From Gnetum montanum (lineage: Eukaryota; Streptophyta; Gnetopsida; Gnetales; Gnetaceae): 64,000 nucleotides of DNA. The notes beneath the pieces were generated by a model, which was given only the letters and a program-made list of their open reading frames with translations, was not told the DNA's origin and did not search any database. Position 1 is the stretch's first letter. Every line of letters starts with the position of its first letter. The stretch spans positions 124,188-188,187 of the forward strand of contig MNCI01027290.1 of assembly GCA_015680685.1 (NCBI GenBank), read 5' to 3'. Shown piece by piece: positions 33,601-45,200 of the stretch. The position numbers and the translations under genes were made by a program.

Positions 33601-36197
33601 AGGATTGGAGAATTTTCTAGGAAGATGGCCAGCCTTAATCCAATCAGTGATGGAATGAGTTAACATGATCATATGCATTGGGCATGGTGTTTGGCGTAAA
33701 GGGAGTTTCAACTTTTTGATTGGTAATGAGGTATCTAAAGGATTAGCCGCTTGTGGTTGCAAGGGCTTAGTTGGACTATTGGTTCTAAAGAAAGGTCTTT
33801 TCTTCATGCAGTTGTCAGAACCAATAGTAGAGTGAGAGTTAATAGCCCTTGTAGCATTACATTGCTGCAGGTGGGTAGGGAGTTCACCCTGCATAACTGG
33901 AGTAGGTGGTAATGGAGATATGGATGGAAGAGGTGCAGCCAGATGGGAAGGATAGTATGTCTGTGGAACATCACCCCTAGGAGAAGGAGTCCTATGGTAC
34001 TCACGGGCTTGGTAGTGAGGTTGAGGAGTAATGTGACTTGTAAAGTCACGTGAAGAGATTGGCTGTTGCACATAATATCCATATGGGTCAGGCTAATGGA
34101 AAGGATACTATTGTTGTGGTGGTGCCATTCCCCATGATTGTGGATGCTACCATTGTTGATACTACTCACTTGGTTATGGTGGAGTTCCACTTGGATAATA
34201 TGTTAAGGGTTGGTGGAACTATCTTGGGTTACCTTGAGGATAAGGTAACCTTTGGGGTGTCTACCTTTTGTTCAATATTGGGTTGAGTGCATACACCCTA
34301 AACTCTTGCAGATGTGAGATTATAGGGCAACATCCCTTAGGATGGTCATATTAGCATATCTCGCATCCACTATTAGTGTCTGTATCCAAATCTACAACCT
34401 CTTCAACGATGGAAACTTTGCCCTTACCCTTGTTACATGCATATTCAGTTTCTCTTTTTTTTTCTCTTTTTGTATTCACTACCTTGCTCTCTAGAATCCT
34501 CTACTATTTTGAGAATGGTTTGAAATCTATTATTTAGGGAGTCCCACATTTGGTCTACATTTTTCAATACTTCCAATGCAATTTTTTGAATAGGAAAATT
34601 TTTCCTATTCACCATCTCTTCGAGTGGTGACTCTTCTTCATCCTCAAAAAATCTTACTCCCTTCTTTCAGAGAGAAGGATCTTTGTTATATTCCTCCACA
34701 CTCTCTCTTTTCTATAAGTCACCTTTGTCTTTAGCAACTTTCTTCAATAATCTTTGTACTTGATGGGTCCTAAGCTTGGATAGTCTTCCTTGGGTATAAG
34801 TCCCAATGGTTCTTCGTGTTTCATGCCTAAGTCCAACTATGAGATGGTGTAGTTGATCCCTCTATGAATAACCATGGCTGGGACAATGACGTAACAGTGC
34901 ATAATATCGGCCCATGGCAACATCCAAGGGTTTATGTCCTCCTTGTTTCTAGCCTTGGATTTGCTTTCATAGGTTGGACACTTGGGAGTACATTTGGTAC
35001 TTAACATTGAACAATTCTAACATGGTACTCCACCTACGAATGGATTTTTGTTCTAAGGACCAGCACTAGCTTTCCACTTCTTTGATTAGTGTCCATGGAA
35101 ACAACTTTAATTTTTTCCATTCATTTTCTATGTATTATAAGGCACATGCATCATGAAATGCTTGTAGATGATTTTGAGGATCAGTGTTGTATCCCCCTTC
35201 AAATTGTGGGATATTGTTCATGTCTAATCTCTTGATTCTACTATCCTTTTGGTGCCTTGTTGGGATCCTAACAGCCTTAGTTATGTCTAACATACTTCAA
35301 GTAGTGAGTAGGGGTTCATCGTGATCATCTCGTCTATGGTGTCTATGATGCCCATGTTGTTCCCTACTCTCTCTTCTTTCACGGTGTGTTTCTCTAGAGT
35401 GCCCTCATCCCCTTTCTCAACTATTTTATCTATGACTTCCATTTCACCTACCCTTATCCTCATGGTCTTTTTCTTTGTGACTGCATCTATATCTTGAAGA
35501 AGAGGATGAAGGAGATGATGAAGGTGAAGAATGAGGACTGTCACCATGTTAGTGCCTACTTCCTTCTCTTTGATGGTCATGGTCTCGATCGCGATTACAG
35601 TCGGAATGTCCATCTTTGTCATGTGTTCATGTTCCTTTTTTAGATCTTTTATGTCTATTAGTACTAGAATCCAGGTTATGGATAGTTGAGTAAAGATTCT
35701 GATACACAACCCCTTGACCAAAGTCAATGGGAGGAACATCATTGTGTGGGTGACTGCCTGAGGCAGGTTCACCACCCTCATTTTCTTAGGACATGTGGGA
35801 CATTCTACGACAACTTTCCCTTCATGGATTCATGACGTCTCTCTTGTTGTAAATCTCTTTGATGCTATGCCTCGGTGGGTCGATACTCTCTTGAGTCATG
35901 ATCATGCACAACGTATTCTGCCTTTAAGTGCTGCATACCAATTCATGTGAGATCACAAAGAAGCATGCTTGGGACTGAGTGATTAGGGAGTAACACTATG
36001 TTACCTTCTAAATCTTGCCAATGCAGTTGTTCATCTTGGTAAAGGATAAAGGTAAATTTTGGTATATACTCATTAGTATGAACATATACCATGCAAAACT
36101 ATTGAAGAACTGGCAGATTATCATGTGTACTACATCTCTGATTGTTCCTTGTATCAGACCAAGGCGATGAAACACTTTTGTATGAAGAAGAAGACAT
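33600..36197 (-). pseudogene. gag of element A
   Basis: The start is an ATG at 36197-36195, about 120 bp after the PBS, matching the C gag start (both begin Met, then a Ser-rich run). Homology to C continues through NEYIPKFTFIL near 36080, an Arg/His/Ser-rich tract (35290-35600), RIPTRHQKDSRIKRLDMNNI near 35250, a gag core, VDQMWDSL near 34550, and a Cys/His block of the CEIC.YDHP.GCC form near 34350. A Pro-rich tail follows (33700-34070). There are many stops and frame changes. The 164-codon ORF at 35287-35781 is a shadow of the Arg/His tract in another frame. Confidence 0.75.
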
Positions 36198-36320
36198 GAT
36201 TGTCTATTCAGTGTGCAATGTATTATATATTATTATATATATTTTTTCTTGTAACCAACCCTAAGGGTTTGTTCCAATGATGAGAAAGATTTCCTAAGTT
36301 CTAATTAGTGCACAAATAAC

Positions 36321-36342
36321 AAAGTCCCTGCAATGATGCTAA
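36321..36342 (-). promoter_or_regulatory. Decayed primer binding site of element A
   Basis: On the minus strand GCATCATTGCAGGGACTTTG directly follows the LTR. It aligns with GGTGCCGTTGCTGGGGACT of element C. Both are variants of the TGGCGCCGTTGCCGGGGA site (tRNA-Asp type) used by Athila-like elements. Confidence 0.7.
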
Positions 36343-37163
36343 TGATGAGTGGCGAGGTATTCCTATGCTCAACTGTATGAATACGAGCGTCCACGCATGA
36401 TTCGGTCGAATTGCAAGGACTAAGTGCTTACGTGCCTTTGTGGAACAAGGATGGGTTGATCAATCATTGTCTTTCCAAGCTTACTTGTATAGCACTATTG
36501 TATGGTTAAGTAAACTTGAGGTACAAGATTTTTATAGTTTTTAAATTTTTATGTCCTAGTGCTACAAAGGGAGGAGAGAGATAACTAAGTAGCTATATTT
36601 AATTTAACTACTTAACTATGCTTTAACTATTCCTAACACCATCATCCATTCTCACTTGCATTACACATCTTGCACTAGTGCAACACTATTGGGATTACCA
36701 AATGCTAATAGTTATTGGGTTACCAAGTGTTACATGCATGCTCGAAGTGATCGTATTGAGTGTACTTAGAAGAGTTGTAGGGAGAGAGAGAGAACATTAA
36801 TTAAATAAGGAAAGCATTAAGTAATAGTAATTAACATTAATTAATCTATTTTGAATACTACAAGGTTTATCATGAAATTTATCTTTATTGCCGTACACAA
36901 GGTGTGCTCATGTACACAATGCTCAAATAAAGATCTGTTCACTTTATGACTCCTACTATAGGCACTTAGAAATAATTCTATTTTTGGAAAGGGAAACAGG
37001 CAAGAGTTTGGGTAAGGGACTAAGACTAACTATGCAAACCAAGTGCACCCACCTCTTATTTATAGGCAACGAGGTAGGCTCTGATATCACATACGTGATA
37101 TCACTTGGAAGGCTCTAATATCACGTACGCGATATCGCAGATGTGAGATCGCGATTGATCACA
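36343..37163 (-). repeat. 5' LTR of element A
   Basis: Pairs with 8980-9784. It ends CCACTCATCA (minus strand) at 36343. TATA box TATAAATA (minus) at 37057-37064. The GATATC/CGTACG palindromes lie at 37079-37161. The outer edge is set by the CACAT target duplication. Confidence 0.85.
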
Positions 37164-37631
37164 CACATTTGTAACTTGAATGTTGGTTATTAATATTTCA
37201 TAGAAAGGTTGTGACTGTTCTTAAGTTATGAATCATACCTTTTTATTATGAATTAATTAAGAGTGATTATAAATGGTCTTAATGGATTACAAAAATAATG
37301 ATTATACATTGATTTAAAAGTATATTCTAATACTTTTCTTTAAGCATTAGTTTTGTAATGTTATTTATTATTTGTTGTGAAGTTGATGAGTGAACATGAA
37401 CGTTTATGAGTACCTAAAAATTTATGATGGCCAGTCATAAAGAATAATATATTCATAAGAATTGATAGACTTACTTGCCTTCACTCATGAGTTTGTGAAA
37501 AAGGTCAAATAGTAAATGAACCATTAAGAACACAAGAACTAGATCTTTATTCATCATCAAGATAATAGTACATTATGAAGTATCAATATGAGAAATAGAT
37601 AAGATAGACTTCGTTTCAACAATAAAAGAGG
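37164..37631. other. Host DNA between elements A and C
   Basis: AT-rich, with no gene supported. By removing A and C this stretch joins 8979 on the left and 45201 on the right, so it is part of the older DNA (element D or unassigned) into which both inserted. Confidence 0.5.
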
Positions 37632-37636
37632 ATGAT
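37632..37636. repeat. Target-site duplication of element C, left copy
   Basis: ATGAT directly before the LTR start. The same ATGAT follows the other LTR at 45196-45200, as gypsy integration with a 5-bp stagger predicts. Confidence 0.85.
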
Positions 37637-38752
37637 TGATGGGCCACGATATCCCATGAGCTACGATATCACGTACGCGATATGGCGGCCATTGCGATAT
37701 CACATTCCTAGCGATATTGCGTACGTGATATCGCGTCGTCCCCTGTGATATCACGTACACAATATCACAATCCGTTGCCATATCTATAAATAAGAGGCAA
37801 CACTCCCCTTATTCCTCATCCTAGGCTAGAAGTAGGGAAACTCGGGTAGATTGATCACTCCAGAGTTAGAATATTTCCCATGTGCCCGCAGTAGGAGTCC
37901 CCAAGTGAACGGATCTTTATTCGAGAAGCTTTGTACCTGAACGCAAGTTGTGTACGACAATAAAGACAAGCTTTGTGGATAAACCTTGCAGTTCATGGAA
38001 TAGGTTTTATTACATGTTATTTCCTACCTATTATTTATTACATGTTATTTATTGCTTTCTTTTAGTAATGCGGTATGAGTACGACTTGACTACGAGCATC
38101 TCAGTGTGACTACTTGGTAACCCAGTGGCATATCTAGGATCTACGCTTGGTAATCCCAGTGGTAGTTGTGCACCAGGATGTGTACGGTTAGTTAAAGAAT
38201 CGGCTGCTCATCGCACTTAGGCTAAATTAGGTTCTCTCACCCTTATCTCCTCGTAATGCGGGATGAGTACGACTTGGTTATGAGCATTTACAGATGTGTA
38301 CGGATAATCAAGGAATGAATGCTCATCACGTTTAGGTTAGTTAAGTGGCTCAGTACAACCACTTCGTGCACATGCATTATGCGTGGTGATCCCAGTAACG
38401 ATTAGCATTTGGTAGCTGTGGTTGCATAGTTCAGGGTGTGTACGGTAAGTGGGAACGGATACTGACGCTAGGTAATTTAGACTTAGTGCATTAGTTAGAG
38501 TTAGTACTTAGTTTCTCAACCCTTCACTATTAGCGTAGAAGACATAAAACAAAAAATAATATAAAAATAATATACCTCAGACATGCTTAACCATACACCG
38601 TGACAAATACAAGTAAGTCTAGGAAGACAACGAATAATTAACCCTAAGTGTTCCATGGGGTGTGTAGGCATTTGGTTTGTGGAGTTTGACCGGATCGTGC
38701 GTGCGACGCTTGTATTCGTATGGTTGAGTGTAGGGATACCCACCACTCATCA
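37637..38752 (+). repeat. 5' LTR of element C
   Basis: TGATGGGCC ... CACTCATCA. A palindrome-rich start (37648-37765) has at least four GATATC...CGTACG modules, more than in the 3' LTR, which explains most of the 100-bp length difference. TATA box TATAAATA at 37785-37792. Confidence 0.93.
37785..37792 (+). promoter_or_regulatory. TATA box of the C 5' LTR
   Basis: CTATAAATAAGAGG; conserved at 44246-44253 and, in the A LTRs, at 9694-9701 and 37057-37064 on the minus strand. Likely start of transcription about 30 bp downstream. Confidence 0.7.
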
Positions 38753-38773
38753 TAGGTGCCGTTGCTGGGGACT
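38753..38773 (+). promoter_or_regulatory. Primer binding site of element C
   Basis: Just after the LTR: TAGGTGCCGTTGCTGGGGAC. This is close to TGGCGCCGTTGCCGGGGA, the tRNA-Asp type PBS common in Athila/Tat elements. Confidence 0.8.
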
Positions 38774-38898
38774 AAGTGTTTGTACGTCAAATAGAACATA
38801 AAAGAAATCACTCAAATTGTTGGGAGCCTTAATGAACCTTCGAGTTAATTAATTAAATAAGAATTTATATAACGGAGAAATAGCACACCGATAAAAAA

Positions 38899-41345
38899 AT
38901 GACTTCTTCTCACAAATCTAATTCCCCACCTAGGACTAACACTAGAGATAGTCGGGAACATACAACACATAATCAAAATTGGCCAAGTCCTAAACAATAC
39001 CGGAAAACCTATACTCATCCTAATGAGTATATTCCAAACTTTACCTTTATTCTCCATCAAGACGAACAGCTATGATGGAGAGATTTGCAAGGTAAAATTG
39101 TGTTACCCCTAGATCGATTAGTTCCTAACATGCTCTTCCGTGCTTTGGCACAGATTGGCATGAAAGAACTATTTTCTGAATACGTTGCTGAGGATTTTGA
39201 TATGAGGGATTACCATCCCACAGAAGCGTAACGTATGAGGGACTTAAGGTAGGAGAGTCAACATGCACTGTTGAAGGGCAAGGTCCTGCACGTCCTTAGC
39301 GAAATAGGAGACAAGGAACCCCTCATAACAGGTTCTTTAGCAAATGATGTTCCTCCTCCTAACGATGGTAAGGAGGTAAGGCATTAGAACCTACACTCAA
39401 TGATCCATAATACTAGTTCTGATCCCTGTGAATGCCAACTATTCACAGAAGGAACAAAAACTCACGCTAAGGACGGGCACTTAGATCGTTATAACGATCG
39501 AGGCCAAAGTAGCTGAAGAGAAGGTAAGGAACATTACCATGGTGGTGGCTCCCCTTCTTCTTCTCCTTCATCTCACCACTCACCCTCTCTTTCCACATCT
39601 GGGCGCAGCCATTACAAACATAACGGTGTGGGTAAAGTTAAGGAAGACGAGAGACATCGATGGGAAAGTTGAGAAAGAGGACAAGGGCAAGGACGTAGGG
39701 AGAGTAGGGAACCATGAAGACATCACAGGCGTCATGAAAGGCATGATCATGATGAGCCCCTACTCACAACCTGAAGTATGCTTGACATCACAGAGGTTGT
39801 TAGGATTCCAACAAGGCACTTAAAGGACAATCGAATCAAGCGTTTGGACATAAATAATATTCCATGTTTTGAAGGGGGATATAACGTTGATTCACAGCAT
39901 CATTTATAGGAATTCCATGATACCTGTGCCTTGCAAAATATAGAAAATGAGTGGTAGAAGCTTAGATTATTCCTAAGGACACTCTTCAAAGAAGCAGAGA
40001 GTTGGTACCGGTCCTTAGAACCGGAAACCATCAGGAGGCGGAGTACAATGCTAGAACTTTTCAGGAAATAAATATCAGACGTATTCTAGAGTGTCCAATT
40101 TGTGTAAGCAGATCCAAGGCTAGAAACAAGGTACTTATGAACCCTTGGATGCTGCCATGGCTCACTACTACACATTGTTACATCGTTGCCTAGGCCATGA
40201 GTACGCTCAACGGGATCAACTTCATCACATCATGGACAAGCTAAGGAATGAAACGAGAAGAACCCTTGGGACTTATGCCCAATGGTGACTATCACAACTT
40301 AGAGCCCAAGATGTACAACGCTTGTTGGAATAAGTAGTGCAAGAAGAGGGTGAACTACATAAGAGGGAAAGTGCAGAAGAATACAACTGCGATCCCTCCC
40401 TTTGAAAGAAGAAAGTGAAATTCTGTAATGAGGAGGATGAGTCACCACTCGAAGAGTTGGTGAACTGAAAAACCTTACCTATCCAAAAATTAACAACTGA
40501 GGTATTGGCTAAGGTTGATCAAATGTGGGATTCCTTAGACTCAAGAATTGCAACAGTCTTGAAAATTTTAGAAGAGTCTAAGGAGGAGCGAAGTAGTGAC
40601 AAAAGTAAGATAGGGAGAAATTCAAGCCTTGCACATAACACGGGTAAGGGGAAAATTGCTATCTCCGATGAGGCTATGGACTCTGACATAGACAATGATA
40701 GTGGATGTGAGATCTGCCACTATGACCATCCTAACGGATGTTGCTCAGTTATCTCACATCTACAGGAGTCTGGGGTGTATGTGCTAAATCCAAGACTTAA
40801 CCAACGACAAACACCCCGAAGGTTATGTTATCCACAAGGTAACCCAAGGCAGTTCCACCAATCACTAACGTACTATTCAAGTGGAACTCCACCACAGCCC
40901 ATTGGATAGCATCAGCAGTGGAAATACCCATAGTCATGGGGGATGCCACCGCCGACACAACAATACCCTTACCGATAACCCGATCCTTATGGTTATTATG
41001 TGCAGCAGCCGGTTTCTCCAGGTGACTCTATGAGTCACACAACTCCCCAATAACACTACCAAGTTTGGGAGTACTTCAGGAGGACTCCTCCTCCAGGAGA
41101 CATCTCACATTCATCCCATCCTCCAACTCCATCCGCACCTCTTCCATCTGTAGTTCCCATACAACTTGTTCCAACAATGCAAGGGGAACTCCATACTCAA
41201 CCGTAGCAACGTAACGCCACGAGAGCTGTAAATATTCAACCTGTAAATATTCAACTAGCTATTCATTCTGACAACTATAAAAAGAGAAGGCCTTACTTTA
41301 GAACCAGAAGCCTAGACAAACTCTCAAAACAACAAGCGGTTGAGT
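38899..41345 (+). pseudogene. gag of element C
   Basis: The start MTSSHKSNSPP lies about 130 bp after the PBS. The frame passes NEYIPNFTFIL and LVPNMLFRALAQIG, then a Ser/His/Arg-rich tract (39540-39740). The gag core lies near 39800-40030: IPTRHLKDNRIKRL, CALQNIENEW, LFKEAESWYRSLEPE. A 134-codon open piece (40505-40909) has VDQMWDSLDSRIATVLKIL and a Cys/His block CEICHYDHPNGCC that may bind zinc. A Pro/Gln-rich tail follows to 41340. Many stops and shifts break it. All blocks have counterparts in A gag in the same order. Confidence 0.8.
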
Positions 41346-42160
41346 ACATGTACATGCCTCAACCATCTAACACTTTGGAGCACCCTTCAGTCCAAAAGAA
41401 CTGTATGCATACGGTTATGTTGACATATACCGTAACTGACTGGATCAAAGTAGACCACCTTCCTAGGAAACTATCTGACCCTAGGAGCCCTTTAATTTAT
41501 TTGCAAATCATTAGGAATGCACCACATCAGGCTCTTCTTGACTCAGGTTCCAGAGTCAATTTAATATCATGAGAAATGTATCAAGCCTGGAACCTGCCCC
41601 AACTTAAGAAGAGTAACATTCAACTAGAGTTGGCTAACCAGTCCATCACCATTCCCTTAGGATTAGTGAAGGATATCATCACCAGTATGTGTGGGTGATC
41701 ATACCTAGCCGATTTCCTGGTGATTGAGGTTAACAATGAAAGGGGCTTCCCAATTATAATGGGAACAACATGGCTAAGTATAGTAGATGCGTACCTAGAG
41801 ATCTGTGATCTTTCCTTGCAAATATCTAAGATAAATATTTATGGAAAGATTGAGAAGAAGAAAGTTCCGTGCATCACATACAGTGACACCGAGGATGATG
41901 ACATGGAAGAGTGTTCAGCATTGCTTCCATGTGAGCGGTGTGCCCAAGAAATACAATTTCAAAGGTGCCTGTATGTAGCAACCACACTAGTAGTAGAAAC
42001 CTCATGGTTGACAGCTACTAGGAAGAGCAAACTAATATGCATGGAACGAACTGAGGAAACTCATGCTAACAATGCAGGCATAGACACCTTAGAATATGAA
42101 CGTCACCAACTTCCACCCCTCAACCTAAAAACATCAATGGGAAGAAGTTGGGCACTTTTA
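41346..42160 (+). pseudogene. Protease region of element C, truncated after it
   Basis: Open pieces 41348-41572 and 41720-42238 give DWIKVDHLPRKLSDP, LLDSGSRVNLIS (an intact D-S-G retropepsin loop), SITIPLGLVKDII and GFPIIMGTTWLSIVDA. A stop (TGA) follows LIS and another follows TSMCG. The linker continues to HQLPPLNLK near 42125, matching HRQLPSLNIE of A near 32960. There the match to the RT start of A ends, and within about 30 bp the sequence matches the end of A integrase instead. The enzyme part of pol is thus deleted. Confidence 0.85.
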
Positions 42161-42205
42161 CGAAATTCAAATAAACGTTCATTATTTCAAATCTCTCCCT
42201 TACAA

Positions 42206-42225
42206 TTCAGTCATGGGGGAGATGG
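42206..42225 (+). promoter_or_regulatory. Internal PPT-like motif 1 of C
   Basis: TTCAGTCATGGGGGAGATGG. It has a counterpart in A at 11680-11697 (minus). It shares the AGTCATGGGGG core with the true PPT at 44165. Confidence 0.6.
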
Positions 42226-44164
42226 CCACCAATGCTAATCCTTGGAGGCTGTTAGTTCTTTTTAAGTTCTTGTTTTACATATTTTTATTTTACACATATT
42301 TGTTTTACACGTTTTTGTTTTACAAGTTTTTGTTTCCCACAATTTTTTTTACAAATTTCTTTAACTTTTCTTGTTTTTGTTTTACAACATCGTTATACTT
42401 TTCCATTTTTTGCATGTGTGTGTGTGTGATCCACCTTGTAAGTTCTTCACCTAATAAGTGTTCTTCACGATGGTATGAACTATTTTTCATTGATTACTAA
42501 TGTTTGATTTTTACCTTAAAGTTAGGATGTTGACACTAAGGTATGTTCTTTTGATATGGTAGGCAATGAGTCCACTTCAACCATCCATCCACCAAAGTCT
42601 ATGGTGTCTCTTGGCTTGGAAATGTACAATCCCCTTCCTAATAAGAACTTTAATGAATTGGTGACTGGGTACTTCTTAAAATAAGGAAGGACTCAAGGTT
42701 TGAAAAGGGTATGACTTCAAGGGAACTTGATGCATTTGTGTTGGCCATTCTCTTGGGTTCTTGGATGTTTTTTTCTTGAGTTTTTTGGCTGTTCCAATGT
42801 TATCCAATTATTGGAAGTTGAGACAATAAAAATAAGAAGTCTTTGCATGGTGTGGTTCTCACGCACAAAAACACAAAAAGCAAAAAAAAGAAAAGAAAGA
42901 AAAAAAGTGAGAATTCAAAGCACACCCCTTAGACGAAATAAATTTGGGCTACAAGCACTAGTTATGGAACCAAAAGTGTTCCCTCTAACTAAGGCCCTTC
43001 TCGCTTCCCATTCTTGTCTTTGTTTTGTTGGAATGGTGGTGACTCTTTGGAGATGAATTCTTGTTACTCTAGTGGATGGTTTGGCCAAATGCGTTGATGT
43101 GAGGTCACTGAATGTGGTTGGTTTGAGGCCAGAGTTGGAATGAGATTTGCCAAGTTACATTAATCATGAAACACACAAGGGGCTGTACACCACCTTGTTC
43201 TTGGGATTCCATTCCATCCTCTTCTCTCCATCCTTCTCTCCATTGTTCACCTCATTGTCGGTTGTATCATTAGTATATGTTTTGGTAGATACATTATTTT
43301 CTTTTTGGTAAATTCTCATGGTTAAGACTTCAACTCTTGTTCCAAAGGACATTCCCAAAGCCTATGGACTCTTTGAATGTGGATTTGTTAGGGCACTAAG
43401 GGCATGGGCCTGCTTTGGGGAGGACCCACTAGCATTCCTATTTGGTGCACCAGTTAAATTCTTTCCCTTAACATTTTGCAATTAATTTTATTTTTTTCAT
43501 TTTCATCTTAACATCTATTTTATTGATGTCCTAGTTGTCTCTTTTTCTCCATATTCTTGTTCTTATTCTTTCTCCATTCTATTGCTACTAGAGGTTAGCG
43601 ATTAGTTATGGGGGAATAGGGCCCAATGTTTCGATTTTCTCCTAACCCCTACACCTTCGGTAATCATCATTTCTATATCTCCAAATCCATAATTAGCCAT
43701 ACCACAACCCAGCCACTGGACTTACACCGAAGCAAGGTATTACCCACATTAAATTCATTTACCCTTGCTAATATACAACTGTGTTATGTGTGCAGATGGC
43801 GATCAGGTAATAACGGACCAGATCTGGAGGGAGCACTTGGAATGGAGTAGTGCTGAAAGCAGTTATGCAAGGAGCAAGATCGATGATGCACTTACAAATG
43901 GACAATGAAAGGCGTAATCTGGGCATTGGCAGTAGCAAGACTTTTTCTCTCTTCTTCTCCTCTCCTCTTCTCTCTTCTCTTTTCTCTCAGCTACCAATGA
44001 GGCCTGATGTCAATGTAATAAGGTGTTCACCCTTGTTGTCATGAACACTAGTTGTTGTGTCTTGTAATAATGATCCATTCACATGTCATCCCATTATTTC
44101 CATTCCCTCAATAACCCCATACCTACCTGATATTATTATAATGAACTCGAGGATGAGTTTTCAT
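42226..44164 (+). other. 3' noncoding region of element C
   Basis: Follows the EMATNAN block shared with A. It starts with T-rich DNA (42260-42400), includes purine-rich (42880-42910) and TC-rich (43944-43985) stretches and a second PPT-like motif at 43600-43620 (GATTAGTTATGGGGGAATAG). Short ORFs are not conserved in A. Confidence 0.65.
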
Positions 44165-44179
44165 TTAGTCATGGGGGTA
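44165..44179 (+). promoter_or_regulatory. Polypurine tract of element C
   Basis: TTTAGTCATGGGGGTA directly before the LTR start TGATGGGAC. It matches the A tract at 9785-9800. Confidence 0.85.
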
Positions 44180-45195
44180 TGATGGGACATGATATCGCAT
44201 GAGCCGTGATATTGCATACGCGATATCGCGGTCCACCATCATATCTATAAATAAGAGGCAGCACTCCCCTTATTTCTCATCCTAGGCTAGAAGTAGGGAA
44301 ACTCTGGCAGATTGATCACTCCAGAGTTAGAATATTTTCCATGTGCCAGTAGTAGGAGTCCCCAAGTGAACGGATGTTTATTCGAGCAACTTTGTACCTG
44401 AACACAAGTTGTGTATGGCAATAAAGATGAGCTTTGTGGATAAACGTTGTAGTGCATGGAATAGGTTTTATTACATGTTATTTCCTACTTGTTATTTATT
44501 ACTTTCTTTTAGTAATGCAGTATGAGTACGACTTGACTACGAGCATCTTAGTGTGACTACTTGGTAACCTAGTGGCGTATCTAGGATCTATGCTTGGTAA
44601 TCCCAATGGTAGTCGTGCACCAGGATGTGTACGGTTAGTCAAGGAATCGGCTGCTCATCGCACTTAGGCTAAATTAGGTTCTCTCACCCTTATCTCCTAG
44701 TAACACGGGATGAGTACGGCTTGGTTACGAGCATTTACGGATGTGTACGGATAATCAAGGAATGGATGCTCATCACGTTTAGGTTAGTTAAGTGCCTCAG
44801 TACGACCACTTCAAGCATGTGCATTACGCGTGGTGATCCTAGTAACAATTAGCGTTTGGTAGCCGCTGTTGCATAGTTGAGGGTGTGTATGGTAAGTGGG
44901 AACGGATGCTAACGCCAGGTAATTTAGACTTAGTGCATTAGTTAGAGTTAGTACTTAGTTTCTCAACCCTTCACTCTTAGTGTAGAAGACATAAAACAAA
45001 AAAGACTATAAAAATCATATACCTCAGACTTGCTTAACCATACACCATGACAAATACAAGTCTGGGAAGACAACGAATAATTAACCCTAACTGTTCCATG
45101 GGGCGTGTAGGCATTTAGTCTATGGAGTTCGACCAGATCGTGTGTGCGATGCTCGTATTCGTATGGTTGAGTGTAGGGATACCCGCCACTCATCA
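44180..45195 (+). repeat. 3' LTR of element C
   Basis: TGATGGGAC ... CACTCATCA, pairing with 37637-38752 but about 100 bp shorter because the palindrome block is reduced. It is followed by the ATGAT duplication. Confidence 0.93.
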
Positions 45196-45200
45196 ATGAT

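Larger units (their letters stand above)
8980..37163 (-). mobile_element. Element A: Athila-like Ty3/gypsy retrotransposon, split by B
   Basis: The LTRs at 8980-9784 and 36343-37163 both read on the minus strand from TG. The order on that strand is 5' LTR, PBS, gag, PR, RT, RH, IN, 3' noncoding, PPT, 3' LTR. Flanks give TACAT (8975-8979) and CACAT (37164-37168), a TSD with one transition. Removing B leaves about 9.8 kb. RNase H and integrase resemble the Athila lineage (ENAVADHLS; HEGPCGGH), and the PBS is the tRNA-Asp type common there. All ORFs are broken. Confidence 0.9.
37637..45195 (+). mobile_element. Element C: A-family retrotransposon lacking RT, RH and IN
   Basis: It has two LTRs (37637-38752, 44180-45195), a PBS, gag, a protease region and a 3' noncoding region ending in a PPT, flanked by a perfect 5-bp TSD. 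Total length is 7559 bp. Against A, the sequence from the end of the PR linker to the end of integrase is missing. C is therefore a non-autonomous derivative similar to TR-GAG type elements, which would have relied on enzymes of a relative such as A. Confidence 0.92.

Noticed and set aside
35287-35781. 164-codon minus-strand ORF rich in Thr, Ile and Glu
   Set aside because: It is a shadow frame of the Arg/His/Ser-rich part of A gag, as the alignment with C gag in the other frame shows.
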